A DNA stretch of 34,126 bases, taken from the NCBI GenBank assembly GCA_018242145.1, contig JAFECN010000090.1, positions 1 to 34,126 of the forward strand, written 5' to 3'. The stretch's first letter is position 1. Every line of letters begins with the position of its first letter. A program made the translations under genes and the position numbers. The notes beneath the pieces were generated by a model. The model was not told the DNA's origin, did not search any database, and saw only the letters and a program-made list of their open reading frames with translations. Shown in pieces: positions 25,362-32,900 of the stretch. This DNA comes from Pseudomonadota bacterium (GTDB taxonomy: Bacteria; Pseudomonadota; Alphaproteobacteria; Micropepsales; Micropepsaceae).

Positions 25362-26153
25362 ATGACTGCCAGGCGCGTCCCCGTCGTGATGATTCATGGC
25401 GCGTTCTGCGGCGCATGGGCGTTTGCAGACTGGGCGCCGATCTTCGAGAACCAGGGCTTCGCGGTGCATGTGCCGGACTTGCGCTTTCACGATTGCGGAA
25501 AGCACCCGCCGCGGGCGCTGGGCACGACGAGCCTCACCGATTATGCGGACGATCTGGAAAAGCTGCTGAAGACGATCGGCGAACCGGCTTTTCTCATCGG
25601 CCATTCGATGGGCGGGCTTCTGGCACAGATGCTGGCGGCGCGCGGCAAGGTTCGCGGCATCGCCTGCCTGGCACCGAGCGCGCCTTACGGCATTCTGCCG
25701 TCCACGCCGTTCGAGATCGCCTCGGCGCAGGCGCTCTACATGGCGGGCGAGTTCTGGAACAAGCCGCTGAAGCCGGAGCGCTGGATCGCGATGACCAATG
25801 CGCTCGACAGGCTGGACGAGGCAGCGCGCGAGAAGGTGTTCGCGCGCTTCGTGCCGGAGTCGGGGCTGGCGACCTTCGAGATCATGCAATGGGCGCTCGA
25901 TCCGCGCCGCGCCAGCAGCGTGGATGCGACGCGGGTGGATTGCCCCGTGCTCTGCCTTGCGGGCAAACGCGACCGGGTGAACCCGCCGGCCACGGTGCGC
26001 GGCGTGGCGAAGCGGTATCGCGCCAAGGGTTCGTTCGAAGAGATCCCGGGCCACAGCCATTGGCTGATCGGCGAACCCGGCTGGGAAAAGATCGCGGGGC
26101 GGGTGCTGGAATTCTTCGCCGATGCGGCGGCAGAGACGCGCACCGCCTCCTAA
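25362..26153 (+). CDS. Alpha/beta hydrolase
   Basis: This 263-aa alpha/beta-hydrolase-fold enzyme has a nucleophile elbow GHSMGG (Ser82), an oxyanion-hole HGAF (residues 12-15), an acid in GKRDRVNPP (Asp205) and the catalytic histidine in PGHSHWL. It resembles the small esterase / hydroxynitrile-lyase-like branch. The substrate cannot be inferred. It begins 10 nt after rppH and ends the rightward run. The A-rich stretch that starts at its stop codon is the T-run of a terminator on the opposite strand. Confidence 0.82.
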   Translation: MTARRVPVVMIHGAFCGAWAFADWAPIFENQGFAVHVPDLRFHDCGKHPPRALGTTSLTDYADDLEKLLKTIGEPAFLIGHSMGGLLAQMLAARGKVRGIACLAPSAPYGILPSTPFEIASAQALYMAGEFWNKPLKPERWIAMTNALDRLDEAAREKVFARFVPESGLATFEIMQWALDPRRASSVDATRVDCPVLCLAGKRDRVNPPATVRGVAKRYRAKGSFEEIPGHSHWLIGEPGWEKIAGRVLEFFADAAAETRTAS

Positions 26154-26185
26154 AAGAAAGGCCCGCGCGGCGTCCCGGCGAGCCC
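26152..26185 (-). terminator. Rho-independent terminator (leftward)
   Basis: Read leftward, GGCTCGC (26184-26178) pairs with GCGGGCC (26166-26160) with one G-U pair. It is followed at once by CTTTCTTTT. Nothing annotated on this strand feeds into it, so it implies a leftward transcript starting in the intergenic region. Confidence 0.5.
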
Positions 26186-26408
26186 AACGATTCCTAGCTA
26201 CGCAGCAGGCCTGAGGAAGACGGATTTCACCCGCGCGACCAATAAGCGCCTTCGCTTCAATCTCCCCGGTTTGCATGCGGCGCCTCCATCTTTTGTCCGG
26301 TCTCAAGAGTGTCCGGCGGCGGCCGCGCGGGGTGCCCGCAAGTTGGCCCCCTTACCTGTCTGTCCTTGCGCTGACGCTATGTCCTCAAAATGGCCCTCCC
26401 GGCTCGAT
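26160..26408 (-). ncRNA. Candidate leftward small transcript of about 250 nt, unidentified
   Basis: This non-coding stretch is bounded by a promoter-like site with a LexA box on the right (26415-26447) and by the leftward terminator. CCCGCGCGGC (26331-26322) can pair with GCCGCGCGGG (26171-26162), which would close a structure of about 170 nt, though this GC-rich sequence is partly self-complementary. An ATG at 26276 has GGAGG 6 nt before it, but that frame runs through the terminator without a stop. I do not recognise a known RNA family, and tmRNA and RNase P hallmarks are absent. Confidence 0.3.
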
Positions 26409-26414
26409 CAAAAA

Positions 26415-26447
26415 GAACATATAGAGAACAAATAAGCGGCATGCAAG
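26415..26447 (-). promoter_or_regulatory. LexA-type SOS box overlapping a leftward promoter
   Basis: Read leftward, GTTC (26429-26426), seven bases and GTTC (26418-26415) form the alphaproteobacterial LexA consensus exactly. A possible -35 TTGCAT and -10 TATATG, 17 nt apart, place the box across the -10. The surrounding DNA is AT-rich. One such box is expected by chance in a window this size on random composition, so the promoter context carries much of the weight. Confidence 0.4.
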
Positions 26448-26495
26448 AGGGAAATAGGAAATTTTATTGGAATATAGGATTACGCCTGCCGACCA

Positions 26496-26527
26496 AGAAA
26501 AAGGCGGGCCGCAAGGGGGTCGGCCCG
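26496..26527 (-). terminator. Second leftward rho-independent terminator-like hairpin
   Basis: CGGGCCG (leftward from 26527) and CGGCCCG (26511-26505) form a perfect 7-bp stem with a 9-nt loop, followed by CC and TTTTT. No gene on this strand reads into it. A 35-codon ORF (26480-26587, AAGG 5 nt before its ATG) overlaps the hairpin and ends beyond the T-run. Confidence 0.4.
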
Positions 26528-26654
26528 TCCAAGTTCAGGGAGGAAACGCGCTATCGGGCCGCGAGCCCCACTGCGCGCGTCCCTCATAAATACCTTGAGA
26601 TTGAAAATCAATCGCAAATAAGATGCTGTGTGGCCTCCCGGACGAGATTTGAGC

Positions 26655-27167
26655 ATGGGCACCGACATCGCATTCGCGGCGGAAGACGGACAGGACGCGC
26701 CTTCGGGCTTCGGCTTTGGCGAACATCTGCTTGTGTGGTCGTGGCGCCGCATGGCCGCGGGCCGCACCTTCTGCCCGCTGATGATGGACGATTTTTCCGC
26801 CGCCTTCGGCGATGACGGACCGGAAGTGTTCGCCACGTTCTGCACCTTCCTGCAGGCGCTGGCCGTGGCCAGCCGCAAGCCGCTGACGATCGGCACGCCG
26901 GGCTGCCCCGAAATCACCGCGGACGAGCGGCAGGCGCTTACGCTCATCGCCGCCTCGCAGGCCAAAGCGCCCGCGCTGCTGGAAGCGCATCTGCGCTGGA
27001 TCGCCATCCCCGAAAAACGGCTGGTGCTTCAGATCGCGACCAACGCGCTGGCGCGCGCGCTCGCCGTCAACGAGATGGTTCTGGATCTGCCCGAACATAT
27101 TTTGCCGACGGCCTGCGAACGCCCGCGCGCGATGAGCGGCGGCGCTTTCGCGCAAACGCACGCATGA
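26655..27167 (+). CDS. Conserved-looking hypothetical protein
   Basis: This 170-aa soluble protein has no signal peptide or membrane segment. It is mostly helical, with RMAAGRTFCPLMMDDFSAAF near residue 30, a helical middle (TFCTFLQALAVASRK) and WIAIPEKRLVLQIATNALAR towards the end. I recognise no family motif. The ATG at 26655 is preferred to a GTG at 26628, though the ribosome site is weak (GAG). The stop overlaps the next gene by 4 nt (ATGA), so the two proteins are probably made together. Codon use is normal for the window, so it is likely a resident gene rather than acquired cargo. Confidence 0.6.
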   Translation: MGTDIAFAAEDGQDAPSGFGFGEHLLVWSWRRMAAGRTFCPLMMDDFSAAFGDDGPEVFATFCTFLQALAVASRKPLTIGTPGCPEITADERQALTLIAASQAKAPALLEAHLRWIAIPEKRLVLQIATNALARALAVNEMVLDLPEHILPTACERPRAMSGGAFAQTHA

Positions 27168-27370
27168 CGGCGAAGATGCAAACGATGCGCGACCAGCCTA
27201 TCGCGGCGCTGCCCGAACACGCGCTGCCCAAGCGCGCGAAGAACGCGCTGCTGCGCGGCGGCATCGCCACGCTGGAAGACGCCGCCGAATGGACCGACCG
27301 CGACCTGCTCTCGCTGCCGCATATCGGTCGTGCCTATGTGGCATCGCTGCGGGCGCTGATGGGGCGGTGA
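27164..27370 (+). CDS. Small helix-hairpin-helix protein resembling the RNA polymerase alpha C-terminal domain
   Basis: This 68-aa protein consists of little more than one alpha-CTD-like helix-hairpin-helix domain. LPKRAKNALLRGGIATLEDA (residues 21-40) parallels the alpha-CTD LSVRxxNxLKxxxIxTL pattern. LLSLPHIGRAYVASLRALM parallels its second helix pair (xGxKSLxEIxxxL). Such domains bind DNA or contact activators. It is coupled to the preceding hypothetical gene by a 4-nt overlap. A role in transcription or DNA binding is an inference from the fold. Confidence 0.65.
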   Translation: MTAKMQTMRDQPIAALPEHALPKRAKNALLRGGIATLEDAAEWTDRDLLSLPHIGRAYVASLRALMGR

Positions 27371-27402
27371 CGTCCGGCGGCTTCTACGCATTTTCAGCAC
27401 TT

Positions 27403-27519
27403 CGTCATCGCCCGGTCCTTCGCTTTTTGCGAAGGATCCGGGCGACCCAATTTTCTTTTCCGTCCGCAAAAATGGGTCACCCGGATCGCGCGTGAGAAAC
27501 GCGCGACCGGGCGATGACG
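27403..27519. repeat. Large composite palindrome, family R2
   Basis: The outer inverted repeat CGTCATCGCCCGG (27403-27415) matches its complement exactly at 27507-27519. Two internal hairpins follow: TCCTTCGC-TTTTT-GCGAAGGA and TCGCGCGT-GAGAA-ACGCGCGA. A GACCCAATTTT / AAAATGGGTC pair joins them in the middle. A half copy lies near 29746-29781. It occupies the gap after the helix-hairpin-helix gene. Confidence 0.85.
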
Positions 27520-27600
27520 GCAGGAGGATATGCCATGTTGCGGCATGGCGAAGAAAACCAAATCCTCTCAACGCAGCGCGGGCTTCGCCCTCGGGGAATA

Positions 27601-27620
27601 TATATTCTGCCGCCGGATTT
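27601..27620 (+). repeat. Short dispersed repeat R4, copy 1
   Basis: TATTCTGCCGCCGGATTT ends 7 nt before the 3' end of the gene at 27628-28341. It shares 17 of 18 bases with the copy at 29653-29670 and is inverted relative to the copy at 28399. Confidence 0.65.
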
Positions 27621-27627
27621 CTAATTT

Positions 27628-28341
27628 CTATGGATTTCCATGAGCTATGTAAGCCGCAAATATAGCCCGCTCAATGTCTAGCGGCCGTGGCTGCCCCAAG
27701 CCCCGATTAGAAATCTCCCCAGCAATAGATTGGAGTGCGCTACACCAAGCAATGTAACAATCTTGGATTGCACCACTGTCAACCTCGCCGCAACCATTTC
27801 GTGCAGCGTCTAGTCGTGGCCAATTTGCCAAAGCAGGTAATTCCAGAATGGCATTCTGAATTTTCGTATCATACACGCCAGCCGAGTTAGGCGCGAGAAA
27901 CGCAATTATCTTCGATGAAAACGGTGTACGGCCCAATTGCGATACGCCTTGAAAAGAACTCAGTGCTAATCCGCAATTGCCATTCTCTAACGCCTCCTTA
28001 GCGCGAAGGAGCCTTTCCTGCGCAATAGCGGCTGTTGTCGGTGGCATATTTCCATGACCATTCAAAAACCACCTAACCCTTACTTCGCGAATTTCACCAT
28101 TCGCCCATCCCCAGTAAATTACAGATGCCATGCCCATAAGGTTTAGATAAGCGTTTTCACTACGAAGCAACCTATAGTGATAGTTATCTAGCTCGCCGTC
28201 AGTATTAGCGTGGTCCTCGCAAAAGTCGCCACGCACACCACCTCCAAAATCAAGTTGCCCGCTCTCCGCCTGAACGATGCGAAAAGCGGGATAGTGATAG
28301 TTTTGAAGATTTCTGACTACAAGTTCGACAACTTCATCCAT
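27628..28341 (-). CDS. Hypothetical protein, lower-GC accessory gene
   Basis: This 237-aa protein is encoded in clearly more AT-rich DNA with different codon use from its neighbours, which suggests recent acquisition. The middle (SSKIIAFLAPNSAGVYDTKI) and the end (RPLDIERAIFAAYIA) loosely resemble proteins annotated as OGG-fold DNA glycosylase-like, but I see no helix-hairpin-helix or catalytic lysine that I would trust. No signal peptide or membrane segment is visible. The ATG at 28341 is preceded by a G7 tract that is also the only Shine-Dalgarno-like sequence. It lies between inverted copies of a short repeat (27601 and 28399), like a captured module. Confidence 0.55.
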   Translation of the reverse strand: MDEVVELVVRNLQNYHYPAFRIVQAESGQLDFGGGVRGDFCEDHANTDGELDNYHYRLLRSENAYLNLMGMASVIYWGWANGEIREVRVRWFLNGHGNMPPTTAAIAQERLLRAKEALENGNCGLALSSFQGVSQLGRTPFSSKIIAFLAPNSAGVYDTKIQNAILELPALANWPRLDAARNGCGEVDSGAIQDCYIAWCSALQSIAGEISNRGLGQPRPLDIERAIFAAYIAHGNP

Positions 28342-28398
28342 CTAGATGTCCCCCCCTAATCCCATCAGCAATTTTCTTATTACCCGATGTTAGGAAAT

Positions 28399-28463
28399 GC
28401 GGCGACAGGATACATATTTCTCGCCAGTGCACTTCTTTGCTGCAATAGGTATCCTGTCGCTGC
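28399..28463. repeat. Inverted pair of R4 repeats (copies 2 and 3)
   Basis: GCGGCGACAGGATAC (28399-28413) and GTATCCTGTCGCTGC (28449-28463) are inverted with 14 of 15 bases paired. The symmetry continues outward with a 2-nt offset (CCTAA on the right, TTAGG on the left). The pair starts 58 nt upstream of one accessory gene and ends 4 nt from the stop of the next. Confidence 0.7.
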
Positions 28464-28466
28464 ACC

Positions 28467-29258
28467 CTAAGGGCGCTCTGCCATGACAAGTAGCAGGAAA
28501 GCCCCGAGATCACGCCACCTGCGGAATCGCGGCACTTCGTTGCAAGCGTCTTCCGTAGGTTGAGGCTCTTCGATGCGCGCTACGCGGAAGCCAGCAGAAG
28601 CGATTGCATTGATATAATCGCTTATCGTTCTGGGAAATCTGGGCACGGCGAAAGGCACGACGCTTTCATCCGCAGGGCGATTTCCGAACTTCCAGCTCTC
28701 GGTGAATGTAGACCTGTCGAAATAGCGGGCGACACACAACCCAGTCGTCTTGCCATTTTCGTCCTTTTGCCAGTGTAAGCCAGGCGTTATGAAGCAGGGG
28801 TGCAAAACGCTAAATGCGATGAAACCGCCCGGACGAAGCAACCTGTATGCTTCATGCATCGCCCCCTGAAAATCGGGGCCGTCCATTAACGCCATCGTTG
28901 AGATGACTGCATCAAAAGATCCGGCAGGAAGGCCGGTTTCTGAGCTATACGATGCAAGCTGGTAGGTTACCCCGATTGGGCCCGAGATCTCCGCTCGCTG
29001 TGCATGTGCGATCATATCAGCTGAGATATCGATGCCCGTGATGTGGGCGCCCATTTTCGCGAAGTATCGGGTATTGGTGCCTTCACCACATCCGAAGTCG
29101 ATAACGTCTAGGCCGGTAATATCCGGCAGAAATTCTAGGAAAGCCGGAAACGTGAACAGGTCACGATAAACATCGTAGCCATTGCGAACGTCAGCGGTCC
29201 ATTGGTCGGCGTTTTGATTCCAGCGCTCGGCGACTTCAAGGTGTGTCTGGTCAGTCAT
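28467..29258 (-). CDS. Class I SAM-dependent methyltransferase, lower-GC accessory gene
   Basis: This 263-aa methyltransferase has motif I VIDFGCGEGTNT (residues 52-63), GIDISADMIAHAQ with the acidic ribose-binding residue, and the post-motif LLRPGGFIAFSVLHPCF. It looks like a UbiE/COQ5-type small-molecule methyltransferase. The substrate is unknown. The ATG at 29258 has a strong GGGAGGA upstream and overlaps by 4 nt the restored stop of a recombinase remnant. DNA is more AT-rich than the operons around it. It lies between inverted repeats at 28449 and 29423, mirroring the neighbouring accessory gene. Confidence 0.8.
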   Translation of the reverse strand: MTDQTHLEVAERWNQNADQWTADVRNGYDVYRDLFTFPAFLEFLPDITGLDVIDFGCGEGTNTRYFAKMGAHITGIDISADMIAHAQRAEISGPIGVTYQLASYSSETGLPAGSFDAVISTMALMDGPDFQGAMHEAYRLLRPGGFIAFSVLHPCFITPGLHWQKDENGKTTGLCVARYFDRSTFTESWKFGNRPADESVVPFAVPRFPRTISDYINAIASAGFRVARIEEPQPTEDACNEVPRFRRWRDLGAFLLLVMAERP

Positions 29259-29420
29259 TCCATTCCTCCCGATCCTGCTTCTTCCTGCGTTTTCACGTCG
29301 GTTCGATTGCGCTGAACAACGTCGGTAACGGTATTTTGCTGATGCCGAGATCGCGCGCGATCCAGCGATAACTACGGCCTTCAGCAATCAATGCCATTAT
29401 CTTTGACGCAAGCCGGAATA
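29255..29420 (-). pseudogene. Serine-recombinase C-terminal remnant with a frameshift
   Basis: Read leftward, the frame gives LASKIMALIAEGRSYRWIAR then DLGISK, the helix-turn-helix end typical of resolvase/invertase-type serine recombinases. At an A4 run (T4 at 29334-29337 on the plus strand) the frame breaks. Adding one A restores NTVTDVVQRNRTDVKTQEEA and a stop that overlaps the methyltransferase start. The catalytic N-terminal domain is absent, and upstream sequence is repeat DNA. It marks an old mobile element. A sequencing error could explain the frameshift but not the missing domain. Confidence 0.6.
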
Positions 29421-29422
29421 CA

Positions 29423-29434
29423 GCGGCAGGATAC
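29423..29434 (-). repeat. Short dispersed repeat R4, copy 4
   Basis: GCGGCAGGATAC is inverted relative to copy 3 at 28449, so the two enclose the methyltransferase and the recombinase remnant. Confidence 0.5.
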
Positions 29435-29463
29435 GTTTTCCAAACTTTCTGAAATTGCTTCTT

Positions 29464-29558
29464 CCTGTCACGGCCCGCGAATGCGGGCCGCCCAGGTGAT
29501 GTCTTGCGAGACAATGCAGAACCCAACTGGGTGGCCCGCATTCGCGGGCCATGACAGG
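29464..29558. repeat. Palindromic repeat R1, second copy
   Basis: It begins CCTGTCACGGCCCGC and ends GGGCCATGACAGG, with hairpins GGCCCGC-GAAT-GCGGGCC type in both halves. It is almost identical to the copy at 29836-29930 (two internal differences) and related to the one at 16697. Confidence 0.88.
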
Positions 29559-29652
29559 TGGTGAGCGGCGGTTGGTCCACCATCAAGAAAATCCCGGCGC
29601 TCCACGCGGCGGAATAGGCGAATACAGCCAAACGCGGCGGCCAGGAAACATG

Positions 29653-29670
29653 TATTCTGTCGCCGGATTT
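29653..29670 (+). repeat. Short dispersed repeat R4, copy 5
   Basis: TATTCTGTCGCCGGATTT repeats copy 1 (27603-27620) with one difference, in the same orientation. The surrounding 29435-29957 region holds only repeats and no supportable gene. Confidence 0.6.
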
Positions 29671-29745
29671 ACTGCTTGCGGTCAAAAGCGGCTGAGATCA
29701 TCAGGCTGCAAAACCCGCCATTGCCCAGACAACCCATTTAAAAAA

Positions 29746-29781
29746 AGAAATTGGGTCGCCCGCATGAAGCGGGCGATGACG
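29746..29781. repeat. Half copy of palindromic repeat R2
   Basis: AAATTGGGTCGCCCGC, then ATGAA and GCGGGCGATGACG form one arm of the R2 type seen complete at 27403-27519. The other arm is missing. Confidence 0.6.
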
Positions 29782-29835
29782 AATGAAGGAATACAGGGAG
29801 CGAATGGATATTTCTCGAACTCTGAGATTGCCCAT

Positions 29836-29930
29836 TCCTGTCACGGCCCGCGAATGCGGGCTGCCCAGGTGATGTCTTGCGAGACAATGCAGAATCCAAC
29901 TGGGTGGCCCGCATTCGCGGGCCATGACAA
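29836..29930. repeat. Palindromic repeat R1, third copy
   Basis: This is a near-identical direct duplicate of the R1 copy 372 nt to the left. It ends 27 nt before the 3' end of the secreted TPR gene and could act as its transcription end. Confidence 0.88.
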
Positions 29931-29957
29931 ATGGGGTGAGCGGCAGTGGCCCCGCGC

Positions 29958-32900
29958 TCAATTCACCGCGTTATTCTCATAGCGCCGTTTGAAATCCTTC
30001 ATGAAGGACTCCAGCGTGTCTATCGAGGCGATCTGGCCGGCGAGGTCGCGGAATTGGGCGCCCTGGGCGCTGATGTTCTGGGTCACCACGGTGAAGGCGG
30101 ATGCGTCCTTGCTCGCGGCCATCTTGGGGCCGAAATGATCGCGCAGGCGGTCGAGGCTGGGTTCGTCGTTCGCCAGGGAGTAGGCGATGGCAGCACGCAT
30201 GACTTCGGTGCGGTCGTCGGCGCTGAGCGGGTTCTTGTCGCTCCACGCATCGCCCAGAAGTTCTTCCGCCTTCTGGCCGGCCACCGCCCAGTTGCCGCTT
30301 TCCCAATAGATGTCGGCGCGCAGGCGCTGGGAATCCGGCGCTTCGTCCAGCGCGATGATGTCCAGCGCCGCATCCCATTGCTTCAGCGCCGCGAGCGCGC
30401 GCGCTTCCAGGATCATGCGCTGGTGGTTCACATCGTCCGGCAATCCGGCGATGCGCGTGTCGCGGATGGCGGCCAGCGCGTCCTTCGGCTTGTGATCGAG
30501 CAGTTCGATCATGGAAAGGCGCGCGGCCACCTGCGCGCGCGCCACGCCGTCCAGGCGGTTGTTCACCTGATAGGCGAGCAGCTTGGCAGCGGGGCCGAGC
30601 AAGTCCACCGCCATCAGCCGGTCGGCCATGCGGCGGATCATCTCGTCGCCATCCGGGCCGATGGGGGTGAGGTCGATGAAATCGTAGAACAGCGCCAGCG
30701 CCTGCACCGGCGACATCTTGTCGGCGGCGCCCTTCAGATAAAGCTGCACGAAGGCGGCGCGCATCTCGTCCTGCGCTTTGCGGGCGGATTCGTCTTCCGG
30801 GAAATTCCGCGAGGCGATGCGCAGCACGGTGAGGCCGTCGCGCCAGCGCTTGGTCTGGAAATAAAGCGCGCCGAGCTTGCGCAGCGTCTTCAGCTCCAGC
30901 GCATCGCCGCGCCAGCGATAGCGCAGCGCTTCCAGCCGGTCGATGGCGTCGGCCACCGTCATGGTCTTGGTCTGAAGCCCGGCTTCGACATGGGCGTAGA
31001 TCGCCTGCGCGGCGGCGCGCTCGTCGCCGCTTTTCTCCACCGCGTCGAACAGGGCGAAGGCGTCGCGCTTGCGGTTCTCGCGCGCGTAAAGCTTGGCGCG
31101 CGCGATTTCCGAATCCAGCAGCAAGGGCTTGGGAAGATCGCGCGGCAGTTTGGACAAGGCCGCATCCGCGTTCTCCAGGCTGCCGGCGGCGAGCGCCGCT
31201 TCCGCCTCGGCAATGCGCGCGCGGCTTTGCCAGTCCACCGGGTAATGCGAGAGCACCGGATCGGCCATGGCCAGCGCCTTCTTCGCATCGGCCTCGTTGC
31301 CGAGCGCCGCTTCCACCAGCCCGCGCCAGAACGCGGCGTGGGGATCGTTGTCGAACGCGGCGGCGGCCAGAATGTTGTGCGCGTCGTTGTTGCGGCCCAT
31401 CATGTAATCGGATGCGGCGCGGATGATCTGAAGTTGCGGATCGCCCTGCAGGGTGGGGTCGGTCGCCTGCATGAGATTGACGAGGCCGAGCGCTTCGGCC
31501 GCGAACTGGTTGGCGACATAGAAGCGCGCCATCACGCGGCGGGCCTTGTTCACATCTTGCGGCTTCTGCTTGGTGATCATGGCGCGCAGGCGGCGCTCCG
31601 AATCCAGGAAGCCCTTGCCCGGCGCTTTCGCCCATTTCACGAAGTCGATGAAGGTCGGCCCGTCGCCGGGGCGCATGAGATCGGCGGGCGATGCCGCGGC
31701 GACCTGCGTGTTGGTGTCGAGCACCAGCCCGTTCGGGCGGCCGATGCGGATGCGCGATTTGTTTACGCCCACGGCCAGATCGTCGGCGAGCGGCACGATC
31801 ACAAGGCCCGCGGCGGTGGGAATGGCGTTGAAATCGACAAAGCTTTTTTGCGCGATCATGCCGCGGCCGGGAATGGCGGGGATGATGGTGAGCGTGTCGC
31901 CCACGGTGGGATCGTCCATCGTGATGGCGCGCTCGGCGCCGGGAACCAGCGTGGTGAGATAGGCGCCGTTCGGGGCATCGTCGTTGCGCACGAAGCCGAT
32001 CGCAATCGGCTGCCGGCCGATCTGCGGCGCGATGGTGACGCGCAGGTTTCCGGCCACCGCATCGGCGGCCACCGGCTCCGGCTGTTTCAGCGTCACGCGC
32101 ACGATGCTGGTGCCGTTGCCGGACGAGACATCGAGCGACGACGGGAAATCGCCCAGCGCCGCGCGCAGCTTGGCGATATCCACCGGCGGCGCGCCGTCGA
32201 GCACGATCCACACCGTCGCGCCGCGTTCGAACACGGCGGTGGGATGATAGGCGGCGTTGGCGAACAGGATGACCGCGCCGTCGCGCGTGCGCTGGCCGCC
32301 CGCGGTGATCGGCGCGGGCGCGGGGACTTGCGCCGTGGCGTTGGCGTCGGCGGTCTGTTGCGGCGCGGATGGCGCGGGGGCCGCCTGCTTGCTTTGGGCA
32401 TCGACCAATGCCTGCGCTTGCGCGGCGGCTTTGGCGGCATCGGGTTTGGCGGTGTCTCTCGCGGGCGGCGTGTTCGCCGCGGCGAGGGTTTTGACCGCAT
32501 AGCTGCTCTTGTCGCCCGGCGGCTTGTAGGCATCGGCGTCGGTCTTCGGCGACAGCACGTCGAGAACCACATGCGCCCCGTCGCGGAAATCGTGATAGCG
32601 CGAGCCGGGATCGGCGGTGAAATCCACCACGGTCCCGCCATTCTCCACGCGCCATCCGGCCAGCTTCACCCAGGGCGGCGCGATGCGCTCGAAGGCGCTG
32701 AAGTCCGGGCGCTCGGCGGCTTCAAAGCGAATGGTGAGATGGCCGGTGCCGGGATTGATTCTGTAAGCAACGGTCTTCGTCCAGTCGAAGACGACGCGCG
32801 AGAAATTGGAATAGGCGCCCGCGCGGATGGAGAGCACCGGCAGCTTCGCGACATCGGCGGGCGGCGCAACCTTGGGCGGCGGCGGCGGAAGATCGGGCGG

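Noticed and set aside
26160-26300. tmRNA, 6S RNA, RNase P RNA or SRP RNA on the minus strand
   Set aside because: The tag-coding GCAAACGAC, the TTCGATTCC arm, the GAGGAAAGTCCGGGC box and SRP-type loops are not present, and I could not match a 6S structure with confidence.
25344-26306. 320-codon open frame on the minus strand
   Set aside because: It is antisense to the alpha/beta hydrolase with its intact catalytic motifs, and its arginine-rich translation is typical of a shadow frame. Its first 45 codons cross a terminator.
27545-27643. 32-codon ORF starting MAKKTKSSQRSAG on the plus strand
   Set aside because: It runs through the repeat R4 and has no convincing ribosome site, so it is probably a fragment or chance frame.
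28388-28475. Integron attC site
   Set aside because: The imperfect palindrome and the GTTAGGA-like left end are suggestive, but there is no matching RYYYAAC end, no integron integrase in the window, and only two candidate cassettes.
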